From: Oscillospiraceae bacterium | GTDB taxonomy: Bacteria > Bacillota > Clostridia > Saccharofermentanales > Saccharofermentanaceae | Assembly (NCBI GenBank): GCA_902801755.1 | Contig: CADCJM010000012.1 | Coordinates: 1-46,590 of the forward strand | DNA: 46,590 nt | Reading direction: 5' to 3' | Shown: piece by piece, positions 30,497-39,445 of the stretch | Numbering within the stretch: position 1 is the first letter of the stretch | Layout of the letters: every line of letters starts with the position of its first letter | Position numbers and translations under genes: made by a program | The notes under the pieces: model-generated | What the model saw: the letters and a program-made list of their open reading frames with translations, nothing else | The model's database searches: none | Told to the model about the DNA's origin: nothing

Positions 30497-31581
30497 TTTG
30501 CCTTGAGATTGTGTTTTGTAATCAGTTCCTTCAGCAGGTAAAACAAGACTGAGACAGCGGTTGCTGTTATCAGGATAACTGATGTTCTTATGTAAGCATT
30601 AAGGTTTTCGAGAATTCCGTATTGCAGGAAGATCCTGATAATGAAGTGATGGACTATGAAGAACTGGAATTGGATCTTTCCGAATAAGCGGAAAGGTTTC
30701 AGTGCCAAAAACTTGCTGATAAGGCCTGTATTGCATGCAAATAGGATTATGAGGGGCAGATAGACCGGCGGCGTCAGGCTGTGTGACACTTTATTGGATA
30801 CGAAAAAAAGAAACCATTCCAGAGCAAGGATATATACAAGTTCGGCGATCGTCATTACCAGAACGCCTGTTTTTGCATCCATTTTTCTGACCTTTGCGTC
30901 CACAAACTGATATAAGGGGACGGCCAGGATCCCCATATAGAATTCAAGCGCCCTTAAAGGAGGGAATGAATATGTGTTAAACCACGAAAATGTTTTGGGA
31001 TAGAACCAGCAGAGGTCATTTAATATGTTCCTGAAAAGAAACGCGGCAATAAACGCAAGAATGATGTATTTCCTGCTCCTTCTGATAGTCTTTAAAAGAA
31101 ACGGCGAGAGGAAATAACAGAAGAGAAGGGCAGACAGGAACCAGCTTACACCGTTGAACGACATATATACATCCGGATCAGGATGCCACGCCTGGAGCAG
31201 CAACAGATTCAGGATAAGATTAATTACAGTTCCATGTGTAATGACAAAATCTGATAAGAACACGAGCCAAAGCAAAGTGAAAAGCGCATGAAGAGGCCAG
31301 AATGCCTTGAGTTTCATCCGGCAGAATCTGAACGGAGCTTTCCATGAGCTTTCGGCAATATCAGGCTTTCGCAAGCTGGAATAACCGGTCAGAAATCCGG
31401 AACAGATGAATAACAGCTGGCACATCTGGGCGCCGATATCAAAATCAGGCTTAGAGATCGGGGCATGCCACCAGAAGATCATTAGAAGAGCAACAGCTTT
31501 AAGCCCTGTGATAGAGTCTATTCTCGGTAGATAAGTTGTTTTGCGGTCGGAAAGCAGGTTCATTATTTTCGCTCTATTCAT
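30493..31581 (-). CDS. Acyltransferase 3 family membrane protein
   Basis: A 362-residue integral membrane protein with about 10 helices. The N-terminus has the family's Arg and His pattern, RIDSITGLKAVALLMIFWWH, followed by FICSGFLTGYSSLR. Later segments include NGVSWFLSALLFCYFLSPFL and RLFGKIQFQFFIVHHFIIR. This fits the acyltransferase 3 (OafA/NodX-like) family, which O-acetylates cell-surface glycans or lipids. The acceptor is unknown. No strong ribosome binding site precedes the ATG at 31581; an in-frame ATG at 31563 is an alternative. It is flanked by galM (convergent) and ilvE (divergent). Confidence 0.87.
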   Translation of the reverse strand: MNRAKIMNLLSDRKTTYLPRIDSITGLKAVALLMIFWWHAPISKPDFDIGAQMCQLLFICSGFLTGYSSLRKPDIAESSWKAPFRFCRMKLKAFWPLHALFTLLWLVFLSDFVITHGTVINLILNLLLLQAWHPDPDVYMSFNGVSWFLSALLFCYFLSPFLLKTIRRSRKYIILAFIAAFLFRNILNDLCWFYPKTFSWFNTYSFPPLRALEFYMGILAVPLYQFVDAKVRKMDAKTGVLVMTIAELVYILALEWFLFFVSNKVSHSLTPPVYLPLIILFACNTGLISKFLALKPFRLFGKIQFQFFIVHHFIIRIFLQYGILENLNAYIRTSVILITATAVSVLFYLLKELITKHNLKAK

Positions 31582-31653
31582 AAGGAATATATATTCAAAA
31601 GTATAGTTCAGGTGATAATACTTTTAAATATGCCGGCAAGATTAAAACAGGTA

Positions 31654-31683
31654 TTGGAATTCTTGCCACACTTGCGATACAAT
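31654..31683 (+). promoter_or_regulatory. Promoter of ilvE
   Basis: TTGGAA (31654-31659), an 18-nt spacer and TACAAT (31678-31683), about 40 nt before the ATG. An inverted repeat GGCAAGA (31635-31641) / TCTTGCC (31661-31667) straddles the -35 region and may be an operator. Confidence 0.55.
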
Positions 31684-31723
31684 TACATATTTATAAGTTT
31701 CTTTAAGAAAGAAGGCATGTTCT

Positions 31724-32758
31724 ATGGAAAAGAAGAATCTTGACTGGTCAAACTTGACCTTCTCTTATCAGAAGACAGATAAGAGATTCGTAGCTAACTA
31801 CACAAACGGCGCATGGGACGAAGGCGCGCTTATCGATGACGATATGATCGTCATGAGCGAAGACGCAGGCGTTCTCCAGTATGCTCAGACAGTATTTGAA
31901 GGCCTTAAGGCTTATGAGACAGTTGACGGCAGAATCGTTACTTTCCGCCCTGACCTCAACGCTGACAGACTTCATGACTCTGCAGTTCGCCTTGAGATTC
32001 CCCCGATTTCCAAGGAATTGTTCTTAAGATCTGTCCAGGAGACTGTTGCAGGCAACGCAGCTTGGGTTCCCCCGTATGGTTCCGGCGCATCTCTTTACTT
32101 AAGACCTTATATCTTCGGTATTAACCCCGTTATCGGTGTTAAGCCTGCGGATGACTATCAGTACAGAATCTTTGCTACACCTGTAGGCCCTTACTTCAAG
32201 GGCGGCGCTAAGCCGATCGCAGTTAAGATCTCTGACTTTGACCGTGCTGCTCCGCATGGAACAGGCAACATCAAGGCCGGCCTTAACTATGCAATGTCCC
32301 TCCACGCAATTGTTACTGCACACAAGGAAGGCTTTGCTGAGAACATTTATCTCGATCCCGCTACACGCACAAAGATCGAGGAGACAGGCGGCGCTAACAT
32401 CATCCTCACAGACGGCCAGGGCACACTCGTTGTACCTAAGTCCGATTCCATCCTGCCTTCTATCACAAGAAGATCACTTGTTTACGTTGCTGAGCACTAC
32501 TGCGGCATGAAGATCGAGGAGAGAGAAGTATATCTCGACGAGATCATGAGCGGTAAGTTCACAGAAGGTGGTCTCTGCGGTACAGCTGCAGTTATCTCAC
32601 CTCTCGGTTCCATCAACGATCACGGCAAGGAATTCAAGTTCGCTTCCGGCATGGAGGAGATGGGTCCTGTCATGACAAAGCTCAGAGAGACACTCACAGG
32701 CATCCAGATGGGTACTGTTGAAGCACCTGAGGGCTGGATCATGGAGATCAAGGTCTGA
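31724..32758 (+). CDS. ilvE: Branched-chain amino acid aminotransferase (class IV PLP, BCAT type II)
   Basis: A 344-residue fold-type IV PLP enzyme that transfers amino groups to and from leucine, isoleucine and valine with glutamate/2-oxoglutarate. Visible features are VLQYAQTVFEGLKAYETVDG, the FRPDLNADRLHDSAVRL block, GASLYLRPYIFGINPVIGVK and the PLP lysine in GTGNIKAGLNYAMSLHA. Further motifs are EETGGANIILTDGQG and SITRRSLVYVAEHYCGMKIEEREV. Its length and order fit the eukaryote-like type II BCAT. It works with leuCDB in the final step. The gene is monocistronic, with its own promoter and a strong terminator. Confidence 0.95.
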   Translation: MEKKNLDWSNLTFSYQKTDKRFVANYTNGAWDEGALIDDDMIVMSEDAGVLQYAQTVFEGLKAYETVDGRIVTFRPDLNADRLHDSAVRLEIPPISKELFLRSVQETVAGNAAWVPPYGSGASLYLRPYIFGINPVIGVKPADDYQYRIFATPVGPYFKGGAKPIAVKISDFDRAAPHGTGNIKAGLNYAMSLHAIVTAHKEGFAENIYLDPATRTKIEETGGANIILTDGQGTLVVPKSDSILPSITRRSLVYVAEHYCGMKIEEREVYLDEIMSGKFTEGGLCGTAAVISPLGSINDHGKEFKFASGMEEMGPVMTKLRETLTGIQMGTVEAPEGWIMEIKV

Positions 32759-32780
32759 TCTGATTCAAAATCCGGTTAAT

Positions 32781-32818
32781 AAAGGCTGTCACTTCAAATA
32801 TGTGACAGCCTTTTTCTT
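32781..32818. terminator. Bidirectional terminator between ilvE and the SGNH hydrolase gene
   Basis: A 12-bp perfect stem AAAGGCTGTCAC / GTGACAGCCTTT with a 9-nt loop, followed by TTCTTT. It is one of the GGCTGTC-stem terminators. Confidence 0.93.
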
Positions 32819-32838
32819 TGATGGCTTTGTTATTGTTT

Positions 32839-33612
32839 TCAGATTCCCCGGTCGTGGGCAGACTTTAGTACTGCATAACTGAACAGGCCGATGCCGTCAG
32901 GAGCGTTGGGGTGGTACTGGTTGTACATGTATTTCTCAGCGCCTTCCGCATCTAAGACTGATGAGATGACAGCGTCAGCGTCGATGTATATGCAGTCAGA
33001 ATTTTCGCAATATGATGCCATGGCACTGCGGAATTCGTCACCGCGGATGACATAGCTTTCATCAAGGTTGCAGAATGACCACGGGGAGACAAAGTAGATC
33101 CTGGCCCCATTGGATTTGCTTTTTAGAAGAGTTGCAAGATCACCGGTATTTCTGGCGAAGTCATCTGCCGTGACAGAGGCGGCCTGCTTGTCAGCGAAAA
33201 GAATATCATTGATGCCTATCGCAATAATATAAATGTCAGCAACAGGAATATTATCTATTCTGTTGATGAGGTCTTTGACCTGCCAGCCGCTGGTAGAGTA
33301 ATTGGATACTTTTCCTTTTATATATGGCACCATTGGCTGGTACCACGGCACACCGTTAGTGGTCGCTCCGAAAGTTATGCTGTCACCCAGAAAGCAAACA
33401 GATTTACCGCTTTGGAGATCTTCATAAAAGGTGCTGTCCTTAAGTTCGTCGGTCATCCCGCCGTAGAGCTCATAGTTTTTGTGAAGGATGCGGTAATGTT
33501 CAATTTTGGGATAGAACACGATAAATAACAGTGCTGATACGAGCAAAACTAATACGACCGACAGAATGATCGCTGTTTTGCTGAGTCTTTTGCTGTATGA
33601 GTTCCTGAGCAT
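32839..33612 (-). CDS. Membrane-anchored SGNH/GDSL hydrolase
   Basis: A 257-residue protein with one N-terminal membrane anchor (TAIILSVVLVLLVSALLFIVF) and an extracytoplasmic SGNH domain. Block I is VCFLGDSITFGATTNG (Ser nucleophile), Gly is in STSGWQVKDL, Asn is in AIGINDILFA, and the Asp/His block V is NQYHPNAPDGIGLF. It should be a surface esterase or lipase, for example deacetylating glycans; the substrate is unknown. It lies on the minus strand between ilvE and ddh; a terminator separates it from ddh. The start at 33612 has a poor ribosome binding site. Confidence 0.88.
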   Translation of the reverse strand: MLRNSYSKRLSKTAIILSVVLVLLVSALLFIVFYPKIEHYRILHKNYELYGGMTDELKDSTFYEDLQSGKSVCFLGDSITFGATTNGVPWYQPMVPYIKGKVSNYSTSGWQVKDLINRIDNIPVADIYIIAIGINDILFADKQAASVTADDFARNTGDLATLLKSKSNGARIYFVSPWSFCNLDESYVIRGDEFRSAMASYCENSDCIYIDADAVISSVLDAEGAEKYMYNQYHPNAPDGIGLFSYAVLKSAHDRGI

Positions 33613-33652
33613 AAAAAGATAATATCACAAGTAAACTACTGCAAATAATAAA

Positions 33653-33677
33653 CCTGCACACCTTAGGCGGTATGCAG
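33653..33677 (-). terminator. Terminator of ddh (minus strand)
   Basis: On the minus strand CCTGCATACC / GGTGTGCAGG pair with a short loop (one G-T mismatch position), followed by TTTATTATTT. Confidence 0.75.
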
Positions 33678-33705
33678 GTCATGAACGGTGATAAAAAATT
33701 ACTGA

Positions 33706-34692
33706 TTACAGCAGGTGAGCTCTCAATTCCTCGCCGGAAAGAGGTGAGAGGAGTGCAGGAGCGATGTCAAAGACTGTCTTGCATCCGAAGTCGCCCTTCT
33801 GTGAGAGGCGGTAGATAGCTCTTGCGTAAGCTGTGAGGACAGATCCTGTGAACTCAGGGTTGGAATCGAGCTTTAATGAATACTCGATAACGTGCTTGTT
33901 CTCGCCGTTTACGCCTGTCTTGCCTGTGCGGAATACGAAGCCGCCGTGGTTGATCCTGGAGTGATCTCTTACGAACTCTTCCTCGGAGATGAAATGTACT
34001 GTCGTATCGTAATCTGCGAAGTAGTTAGGCATTTCCTTGATCGTCTTCTCGATGAGAGCCAGGTCAGCCCCTTCTTCAGCAACTACGAAGCACTCTCTTA
34101 AGTGCTTCTGGCGTGTTGTGAGTTCAGGCTCGGAACCGGATCTTACTGCCTCGAGTGCTGCTTCTACAGGGATAGTGTACTGCTTGCCGTTCTTAACGCC
34201 GGGAACTCTTCTGATCGCGTCGGAGTGACCCTGGGATACGCCCTTGCCCCAGAATGTATAATCCTTGCCCTCAGGAAGGATGCAGCTGCCGTAAAGACGG
34301 TTGATTGAGAACATTCCGGGATCCCATCCGCCGGAGATGAGTGCTGCGTGATTGCTTGCTGATGCAGCCTTATCAACATTTGCGAAATGCTCAGGGATCT
34401 TAGCGTGAGTATCGAAGCTGTCGATTACGTTGAACATTGAAGCATATTCGGGAGTCTGTGTGGGAAGGTCTGTAGCAGAACCGCCGCAGATGACGAGAAC
34501 GTCGATCTTGTCCTTCCATTCAGCTGTGTCAGCGACAGGAACTACCGTGATTCCGGGAGTAAGTGTCTTAACAGTGGACGGGTCTCTTCTTGTAAATACT
34601 GCTGAAAGCTCCATGTCCGGATTCTGACGGATAGCAAGCTCTACGCCCTTTGCGAGGTTGCCGTAGCCTAAAATACCGATTCTGATTGCCAT
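33706..34692 (-). CDS. ddh: meso-Diaminopimelate dehydrogenase
   Basis: A 328-residue NADPH-dependent enzyme that makes meso-DAP directly from tetrahydrodipicolinate and ammonia, for lysine and peptidoglycan. Visible features are IRIGILGYGNLAKGVELAI (Rossmann fold), VLVICGGSATDLPTQTPEYA, FNVIDSFDTHAKIPEHFANV, ALISGGWDPGMFSINRLYG and WGKGVSQGHSDAIRRVPGVK. These are diagnostic. Length matches the family (~326). AGGAGGAT lies just before the ATG on the minus strand. It is a single gene with its own terminator. Codon bias suggests good expression. Confidence 0.97.
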   Translation of the reverse strand: MAIRIGILGYGNLAKGVELAIRQNPDMELSAVFTRRDPSTVKTLTPGITVVPVADTAEWKDKIDVLVICGGSATDLPTQTPEYASMFNVIDSFDTHAKIPEHFANVDKAASASNHAALISGGWDPGMFSINRLYGSCILPEGKDYTFWGKGVSQGHSDAIRRVPGVKNGKQYTIPVEAALEAVRSGSEPELTTRQKHLRECFVVAEEGADLALIEKTIKEMPNYFADYDTTVHFISEEEFVRDHSRINHGGFVFRTGKTGVNGENKHVIEYSLKLDSNPEFTGSVLTAYARAIYRLSQKGDFGCKTVFDIAPALLSPLSGEELRAHLL

Positions 34693-34816
34693 TATCTGAT
34701 CCTCCTAAGGATGAAGTAACTATTGGTTACTGATTTTATATTCGCTCGAAATTATAACAAACTTGATAGGAATTTGTGTATATCTTGGGAGTATAACAAA
34801 AATACGGTTATTGTAT

Positions 34817-34822
34817 TATAAT
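34817..34822 (+). promoter_or_regulatory. -10 box placed only 6 nt before the ATP-grasp start codon
   Basis: Perfect TATAAT at 34817-34822. RNA would start at about 34829, which is the A of the proposed ATG, so the mRNA may be leaderless. No good -35 at the usual distance is seen. Confidence 0.4.
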
Positions 34823-34828
34823 TGCCCT

Positions 34829-35824
34829 ATGCCAAACATAAAGTATCTGATAAGGCGCGTTACGCGCATGGACTATAAGGCGATGAACGCCAAGATCAAG
34901 GATATCCACGAGAAGTCGGGCAAGTCCCGTGTGTGGATATTTTTCGACATGATCCACTGCGGCAGGAAGTTTGGCGCAGGCTATATGGATTACTGGCTCT
35001 ATGAGATGTATAACCTCAATGACAAAGAGCGCGACACATATATCACCAGAGGCCGCAACTACGATCTCGTTAAAAGGTACAATGATCCCGCTTATACTGA
35101 TCTGATCGACAACAAGATCGAGTTCAATAAGCGCTTCGGTGAATTCCTTGGCCGTAAATGGCTCGAGATAAGGAAAGATAATAAGCAGGAAGTCTTAGAC
35201 TTCATTAACAGCCATGATTTCCTTATAGCAAAGGCAGACTTAGGCTCCTGCGGTAAGACGGTCGAGAAGATCGACTGCAAGAAGGAGAAGGCCGAAGATA
35301 TCTACGAGCGCCTGGTAAATCAGGAACGCCCGCATTTCTTTGAGGAAGTAATCGTCCAGCACCCTGCGGTAAGCGCTATCTATCCTTATGCGATCAATAC
35401 GATAAGGATCGTTACTATCCAGAGGGAAGGCAAGGTACATGTGGCCAGTGCCTGCTGCAGATTCGGCAATTACGGCCACAGCGTGGATAATTTCAATAAC
35501 GGCGGCATGACCGCTCCTGTTGATGAGAAGACCGGTGAGATCACTGATTTCCCTATAGATAAGACGAAGGTCCTTTACGAGAAACACCCTATGACAGGTG
35601 CCGTATTTAAGGGCTTCGTTTTCCCTATGTGGGATGAGGTCATTGCAATGTGCACCAAGGCCGCAATGGTCGTTCCACAGGTAGGTTTTATCGGCTGGGA
35701 CGTCTGTCTTACGCCTGATGGACCGGTTATCGTTGAGGGTAATGACTATCCCGGTCATGACCTTTACCAGCTCCCTGAGCATACCCATGACAAGATGGGT
35801 ATCTGGCCCAAATATCAGTTTTAA
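34829..35824 (+). CDS. Sugar-transfer-associated ATP-grasp protein
   Basis: A 331-residue protein of the ATP-grasp fold (ATPgrasp_ST type). Visible features are NIKYLIRRVTRMDYKAMNAK, RVWIFFDMIHCGRKFGAGYM, ITRGRNYDLVKRYN, the glycine loop KADLGSCGKTVEKI, EEVIVQHPAVSAIYPYAINT, and the metal/ATP end GFIGWDVCLTPDGPVIVEGN. The family is found near polysaccharide genes and is thought to ligate an acid to an amine; the actual reaction is unknown. The open frame reaches 34763, but KYLIRR is the normal family start, so ATG 34829 is chosen although it has no ribosome binding site. ATG 34868 after a GCGCG/CGCGC hairpin is the alternative. Confidence 0.85.
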   Translation: MPNIKYLIRRVTRMDYKAMNAKIKDIHEKSGKSRVWIFFDMIHCGRKFGAGYMDYWLYEMYNLNDKERDTYITRGRNYDLVKRYNDPAYTDLIDNKIEFNKRFGEFLGRKWLEIRKDNKQEVLDFINSHDFLIAKADLGSCGKTVEKIDCKKEKAEDIYERLVNQERPHFFEEVIVQHPAVSAIYPYAINTIRIVTIQREGKVHVASACCRFGNYGHSVDNFNNGGMTAPVDEKTGEITDFPIDKTKVLYEKHPMTGAVFKGFVFPMWDEVIAMCTKAAMVVPQVGFIGWDVCLTPDGPVIVEGNDYPGHDLYQLPEHTHDKMGIWPKYQF

Positions 35825-35896
35825 TTTAGCGCTTGAAATCCAGAAGACAGAAGAGTAAACTTCCGATTGTCAACTAAATCGTCAAAGAGGTTTACA

Positions 35897-36511
35897 ATGT
35901 CTGAAACAAGCGTAAAATCAAGCAATTCAAAGTCTAAAACGACAAAAAACAGGGCCTTTATCTACGATATGGTCCTTATATCTATATCTGCAGCCTTGAT
36001 CGCAGTATGTTCATGGATTAGCATTCCGTTAGGTCCTGTACCGTTCACTCTGCAGACATTGGGAATCCTCGCGGTAATGCTCACGGCAGGCGGCAGGAGA
36101 GGCACTATCGCTGTTCTCGTATATCTGGCACTCGGAGCAGTGGGAGTACCGGTTTTCGCAGGCTTTAAGGGAGGTATAGCTTCTTTTGCAGGTCCTACGG
36201 GCGGATTCCTTGTCGGATTCCTTGTCTCCGCGCTGGTCTACTGGCTGCTCGAAAAGCTTTTCTTAAAGAAACTCATGACTACACCTGTTAAGACCTGGGT
36301 CTTTGGAATGCTGGCATTCCTGATTTTCGAAGTCATCATGTATATAGTAGGCGTTATCTGGTTCATGACCGTATATGCGGCACAGACAGGTCCGGTAGGC
36401 CTTGCAACCGTTATGGGATGGTGCGTTATACCGTTCATTATCCCCGATATCGTTAAGATGGTTGTGGCAGTGCTTATCGGCGAACGTGCCTCAAAACTCA
36501 CTAAGTTTTAA
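35897..36511 (+). CDS. bioY: Biotin transporter substrate-binding protein BioY (ECF S component)
   Basis: A 204-residue membrane protein with six helices after a Ser/Lys-rich N-terminal tail. The signature is IPLGPVPFTLQTLGILAVML, then YLALGAVGVPVFAGFKGG and GPTGGFLVGFLVSALV, which identify BioY, the biotin-binding S component. It needs the shared ECF A/A'/T module, absent from this window. No biotin synthesis genes are adjacent, which suggests biotin is scavenged. The ATG at 35897 has AAAGAGG upstream; the open frame extends to 35867 without support. Confidence 0.94.
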   Translation: MSETSVKSSNSKSKTTKNRAFIYDMVLISISAALIAVCSWISIPLGPVPFTLQTLGILAVMLTAGGRRGTIAVLVYLALGAVGVPVFAGFKGGIASFAGPTGGFLVGFLVSALVYWLLEKLFLKKLMTTPVKTWVFGMLAFLIFEVIMYIVGVIWFMTVYAAQTGPVGLATVMGWCVIPFIIPDIVKMVVAVLIGERASKLTKF

Positions 36512-36542
36512 GCCTTTTTTAAGATTAGTGCCGTTCTTATTC

Positions 36543-36551
36543 TGATATAAT
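36543..36551 (+). promoter_or_regulatory. Extended -10 promoter of the ABC/ATPase operon
   Basis: TGATATAAT (36543-36551) is about 60 nt before the GTG start of the ABC ATPase. The -35 region is weak. It follows a T-run (36515-36520) after bioY. Confidence 0.55.
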
Positions 36552-36610
36552 GGGAGCGTTTGGGAGCCGTAAGGTTCCTGAATAATCTGGAGAATAAGGA
36601 GATACAGCTC

Positions 36611-37519
36611 GTGTCTGAGAACGGTGATTTTATAATTAAAATTAACGACGTTTCAAAAGACTATGGGAAATTCCGTGCTCTTGAATCAATGAGCTTTACT
36701 GTTCCGAGAGGTTCTATTTACGGACTCGTAGGCAGGAACGGCGCCGGGAAGACCACGATAATGAGAATTATCTCAGGTCTTCAAAGTCCAACCAAAGGAA
36801 CCGTCGAATACGGTTTTGACAATAAGAAATTAGGCAATGTGGGTGCTCTTGTTGAGCTTCCTTCGATCTATTCGAACTATTCAGCAAAAGAAAATCTTAT
36901 CTTCCAATACATTAACTTAGGCCTTAAGATCGACGGGTCCCTTGATGAGAATCTGAGATTTGTAGGACTCGGCAATACCGGCAGCAAGAGAGCCGGGAAG
37001 TTCTCTTTGGGTATGAGACAGCGTCTGGGAATCGCCATGGCAATGTGCGGCAATCCGGAAGTGCTTATCTTGGATGAGCCGATCAACGGCCTTGATCCGC
37101 AGGGCATTATCCAGATCCGTGACCTTCTTATAAAGCTCAATAAAGAGAAGGGTATTACGATAATCATTTCGAGCCATATTCTTTCCGAGCTCTCAAAGCT
37201 CGCTACTGATTTTGCTTTCATTGAAGCAGGAAAGGTAATAAAGGAGATCAAGGCTGAAGAACTGGAAAATGTTGGCGGCCTCGTTACCGAGTTCTATACA
37301 GGAACGCCCGAACAGCTTATCCCTGTATTAAATGCCAAGGGCCTTAAAGCAACATTTGATCCCGAGAGCCGTGTTGTTACCGCAAAGGGTTACTATAACC
37401 TCACGAACATTGTAACAGCCGCAAGTGAAGCGGGCGTCAACATTGCACGAGTCGTTACAAGGGAAACAGACCTTGAGACATATTTTGTTAAGCTCGTAGG
37501 AGGTGAGTCAAATGCTTAA
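36611..37519 (+). CDS. ABC transporter ATP-binding protein
   Basis: A 302-residue ATPase of the bacitracin/lantibiotic-export type. It has Walker A GRNGAGKTT, signature FSLGMRQRLG, Walker B VLILDEPINGLD and switch His ISSHILSEL. It carries a C-terminal extension of about 85 residues (EELENVGGLVTEFYTGTPEQ onward), as in BcrA-like proteins. The frame is open from 36560, but AAGGAG is 9 nt before GTG 36611, so that start is chosen. The permease overlaps its end by 8 nt. Export or resistance to a peptide is plausible; cargo is unproven. Confidence 0.92.
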   Translation: MSENGDFIIKINDVSKDYGKFRALESMSFTVPRGSIYGLVGRNGAGKTTIMRIISGLQSPTKGTVEYGFDNKKLGNVGALVELPSIYSNYSAKENLIFQYINLGLKIDGSLDENLRFVGLGNTGSKRAGKFSLGMRQRLGIAMAMCGNPEVLILDEPINGLDPQGIIQIRDLLIKLNKEKGITIIISSHILSELSKLATDFAFIEAGKVIKEIKAEELENVGGLVTEFYTGTPEQLIPVLNAKGLKATFDPESRVVTAKGYYNLTNIVTAASEAGVNIARVVTRETDLETYFVKLVGGESNA

Positions 37520-38675
37520 ATTATTAGCTTTTGAATTCAGACGAATCTCCAAGAGCATCTTTTTCTGGATCATCGCTGCGATCAGCTTTATATGGCCGGT
37601 GATCACAGCGGGATTTTACCGTCTGATTTTAACTCTCGATCTGTTCTCTGATGAGATCAAATTTGTTCCTTTAAGTGTTACACAGGATCAGAGACTCTAT
37701 TATACCTGGATCATTTCCGTGGCATTCATGACGTCGCTTTCTATATTTGTTGCACTTTTTACGTGCCTTCATGTCGGAAGAGATTATACGGACGGTATAG
37801 TGAGAAATAAGATAATCGCCGGACATTCCAGAGCTGCGATCTATTTCTCTTATGTGATCACCCAGATGTGTGCACATGTTGTTTTGTCCTTGATCTATAT
37901 TCTCTCGGCATTCTTGGGACTTACTATCACGGGCATAGGTGTGGATACTAATCACGGCGAGATGCTCGCCAGATTAGGCGTTGCCATTGTCGTATTCCTT
38001 GTTATGAGCGTTACATTCACGGCATTGTCTGCAATTTTCAGAAGGCGTGCCGCTCCTGTGATCCTCTGTATCCTGATCGCATATGTTTCCAATATTGCAT
38101 CATCAGTTTTCGGACTTTACAGCATACCTCCGCAGGCCGTTCAGGACTATATCAATATCAGAAATACCAAGTATGAACTTATGGTTAGAGACGAGATGAT
38201 CGATGAGAAAACCGTCAAGGATTATGAGGCGGCATTCGGAAAGAACAATCTTTTAACCTTCGGCTGGCAGGTATTCTATCCGGCATATCTCATTACTCCC
38301 ATAGGTTTTGAATCCGATTATGGCGCTGGAGGTGCTACAAGCCTTATCGGAGGCGTTTCAGAATATCCTAAGGAACTGAATTATGCTCAGAATATCTTCT
38401 ACAAAGACGAGTCTCAATTTGACATCTGGTATCATACGAAGGTTTTCACGGAAATAGAGCTCGATCCGGAGGCTGATCCTGAGACATACGAGATCCCTGA
38501 TCCCAGTGAAGCTTTGTATAAATACTATATGACTGTTGATAATTTCAAGCGTGTTGATTCTATGCATATGTCCTTTAGCAAGCTTAACCTGATATATCTC
38601 GGCAAGTCACTTGCCTGGATAGTAGTTATAGGCGGCTGGGGATATCTAATTTTCAGAAAGAAGAATTTGTTCTAA
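37512..38675 (+). CDS. ABC-2 type permease
   Basis: A 387-residue membrane protein with about six helices. The first is SIFFWIIAAISFIWPVITAG, followed by an extracytoplasmic loop, then FMTSLSIFVALFTCLHVGRD with YTDGIVRNKIIAGHSRAAIY (conserved coupling region). A second extracytoplasmic region near residues 225-350 is rich in Asp, Glu and Tyr, and the last helix is SLAWIVVIGGWGYLIF. GGAGGTGAG 8 nt before ATG 37512 sets the start, overlapping the ATPase gene. Its TAA overlaps the ATG of the next gene by 1 nt, so three genes form one translationally coupled operon. Confidence 0.9.
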   Translation: MLKLLAFEFRRISKSIFFWIIAAISFIWPVITAGFYRLILTLDLFSDEIKFVPLSVTQDQRLYYTWIISVAFMTSLSIFVALFTCLHVGRDYTDGIVRNKIIAGHSRAAIYFSYVITQMCAHVVLSLIYILSAFLGLTITGIGVDTNHGEMLARLGVAIVVFLVMSVTFTALSAIFRRRAAPVILCILIAYVSNIASSVFGLYSIPPQAVQDYINIRNTKYELMVRDEMIDEKTVKDYEAAFGKNNLLTFGWQVFYPAYLITPIGFESDYGAGGATSLIGGVSEYPKELNYAQNIFYKDESQFDIWYHTKVFTEIELDPEADPETYEIPDPSEALYKYYMTVDNFKRVDSMHMSFSKLNLIYLGKSLAWIVVIGGWGYLIFRKKNLF

Positions 38676-39352
38676 TGTTTTATCTTGATCATCGTTTAAC
38701 AATAATCATCGGCGCATACGGCAGCGGTAAATCCGAGATTGCCGTCAACATGTCTCTTGCACAGCGAAAAGCTTTGCCGGACAAAAAGCTCCTTATCGCA
38801 GATCTCGATATTGTCAATCCGTTCTACCGTTCATCAGACTGTGCGAAAGATCTCGAGGAGGCGGGAATAAGACTCGTTACGCCTCTTTATGCGGGCTCCA
38901 ACGTTGATGCGCCCGTTCTGCCGCCTGATATGTATGTTATTTTCGACGACGAGTCATATCAGGGAATCTTTGATATCGGCGGTGAAGACATGGGCGCTCT
39001 TGTCCTTGGCTCCCTTAAGCACAGGATCGAAAACACGGATGCTGTAATCTACATGGCCGTAAACAGCTTGAGGCCGTTCACTTCAGACCCTGAGCAGATC
39101 GCAATAATGACATCCGAACTGTCTGCTGCGGCAGGATTTAAGATCGACGGATATATCAATAACACTAACCTTCTGGAAGAGACCACCGCTGAGATGGTAA
39201 AAGATGGTGAATCCAAGATTTTGGAAGCATCTAAGATCACCGGTGTGCCGCTTGTTGCCAACTGCGTTATGGAGGGAGTGGAGATTCCTGAAGGAATGCT
39301 TGCAAATACAGAGCTTTTCAGGATGAGCAGGAGAATCCACTACGCATACTAA
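38675..39352 (+). CDS. P-loop ATPase (MinD/ParA-related), last gene of an ABC operon
   Basis: A 225-residue cytoplasmic protein with a P-loop IIIGAYGSGKSEIAVNMSLA and a second acidic motif KLLIADLDIVNPFYRSSD, then FDIGGEDMGALVLG. The lysine and DxD-like motif fit the SIMIBI class (MinD/ParA/CobQ-related), without the deviant ParA Lys (the loop is GAYGSGKSE rather than KGGxGKT). It is a known uncharacterised group in Clostridia. The ATG overlaps the permease stop (TAATG) without its own strong ribosome binding site, so it depends on coupling. A link to the exporter is implied only by gene order. Confidence 0.82.
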   Translation: MFYLDHRLTIIIGAYGSGKSEIAVNMSLAQRKALPDKKLLIADLDIVNPFYRSSDCAKDLEEAGIRLVTPLYAGSNVDAPVLPPDMYVIFDDESYQGIFDIGGEDMGALVLGSLKHRIENTDAVIYMAVNSLRPFTSDPEQIAIMTSELSAAAGFKIDGYINNTNLLEETTAEMVKDGESKILEASKITGVPLVANCVMEGVEIPEGMLANTELFRMSRRIHYAY

Positions 39353-39445
39353 ATCGTGTTAAATATTATTGTTGTTTTGTTAAGAAAATGATATTATTTT
39401 TCTTGGCGGAGCAATTTCGACCAAGTACCTAGGAGGAATATTAAT

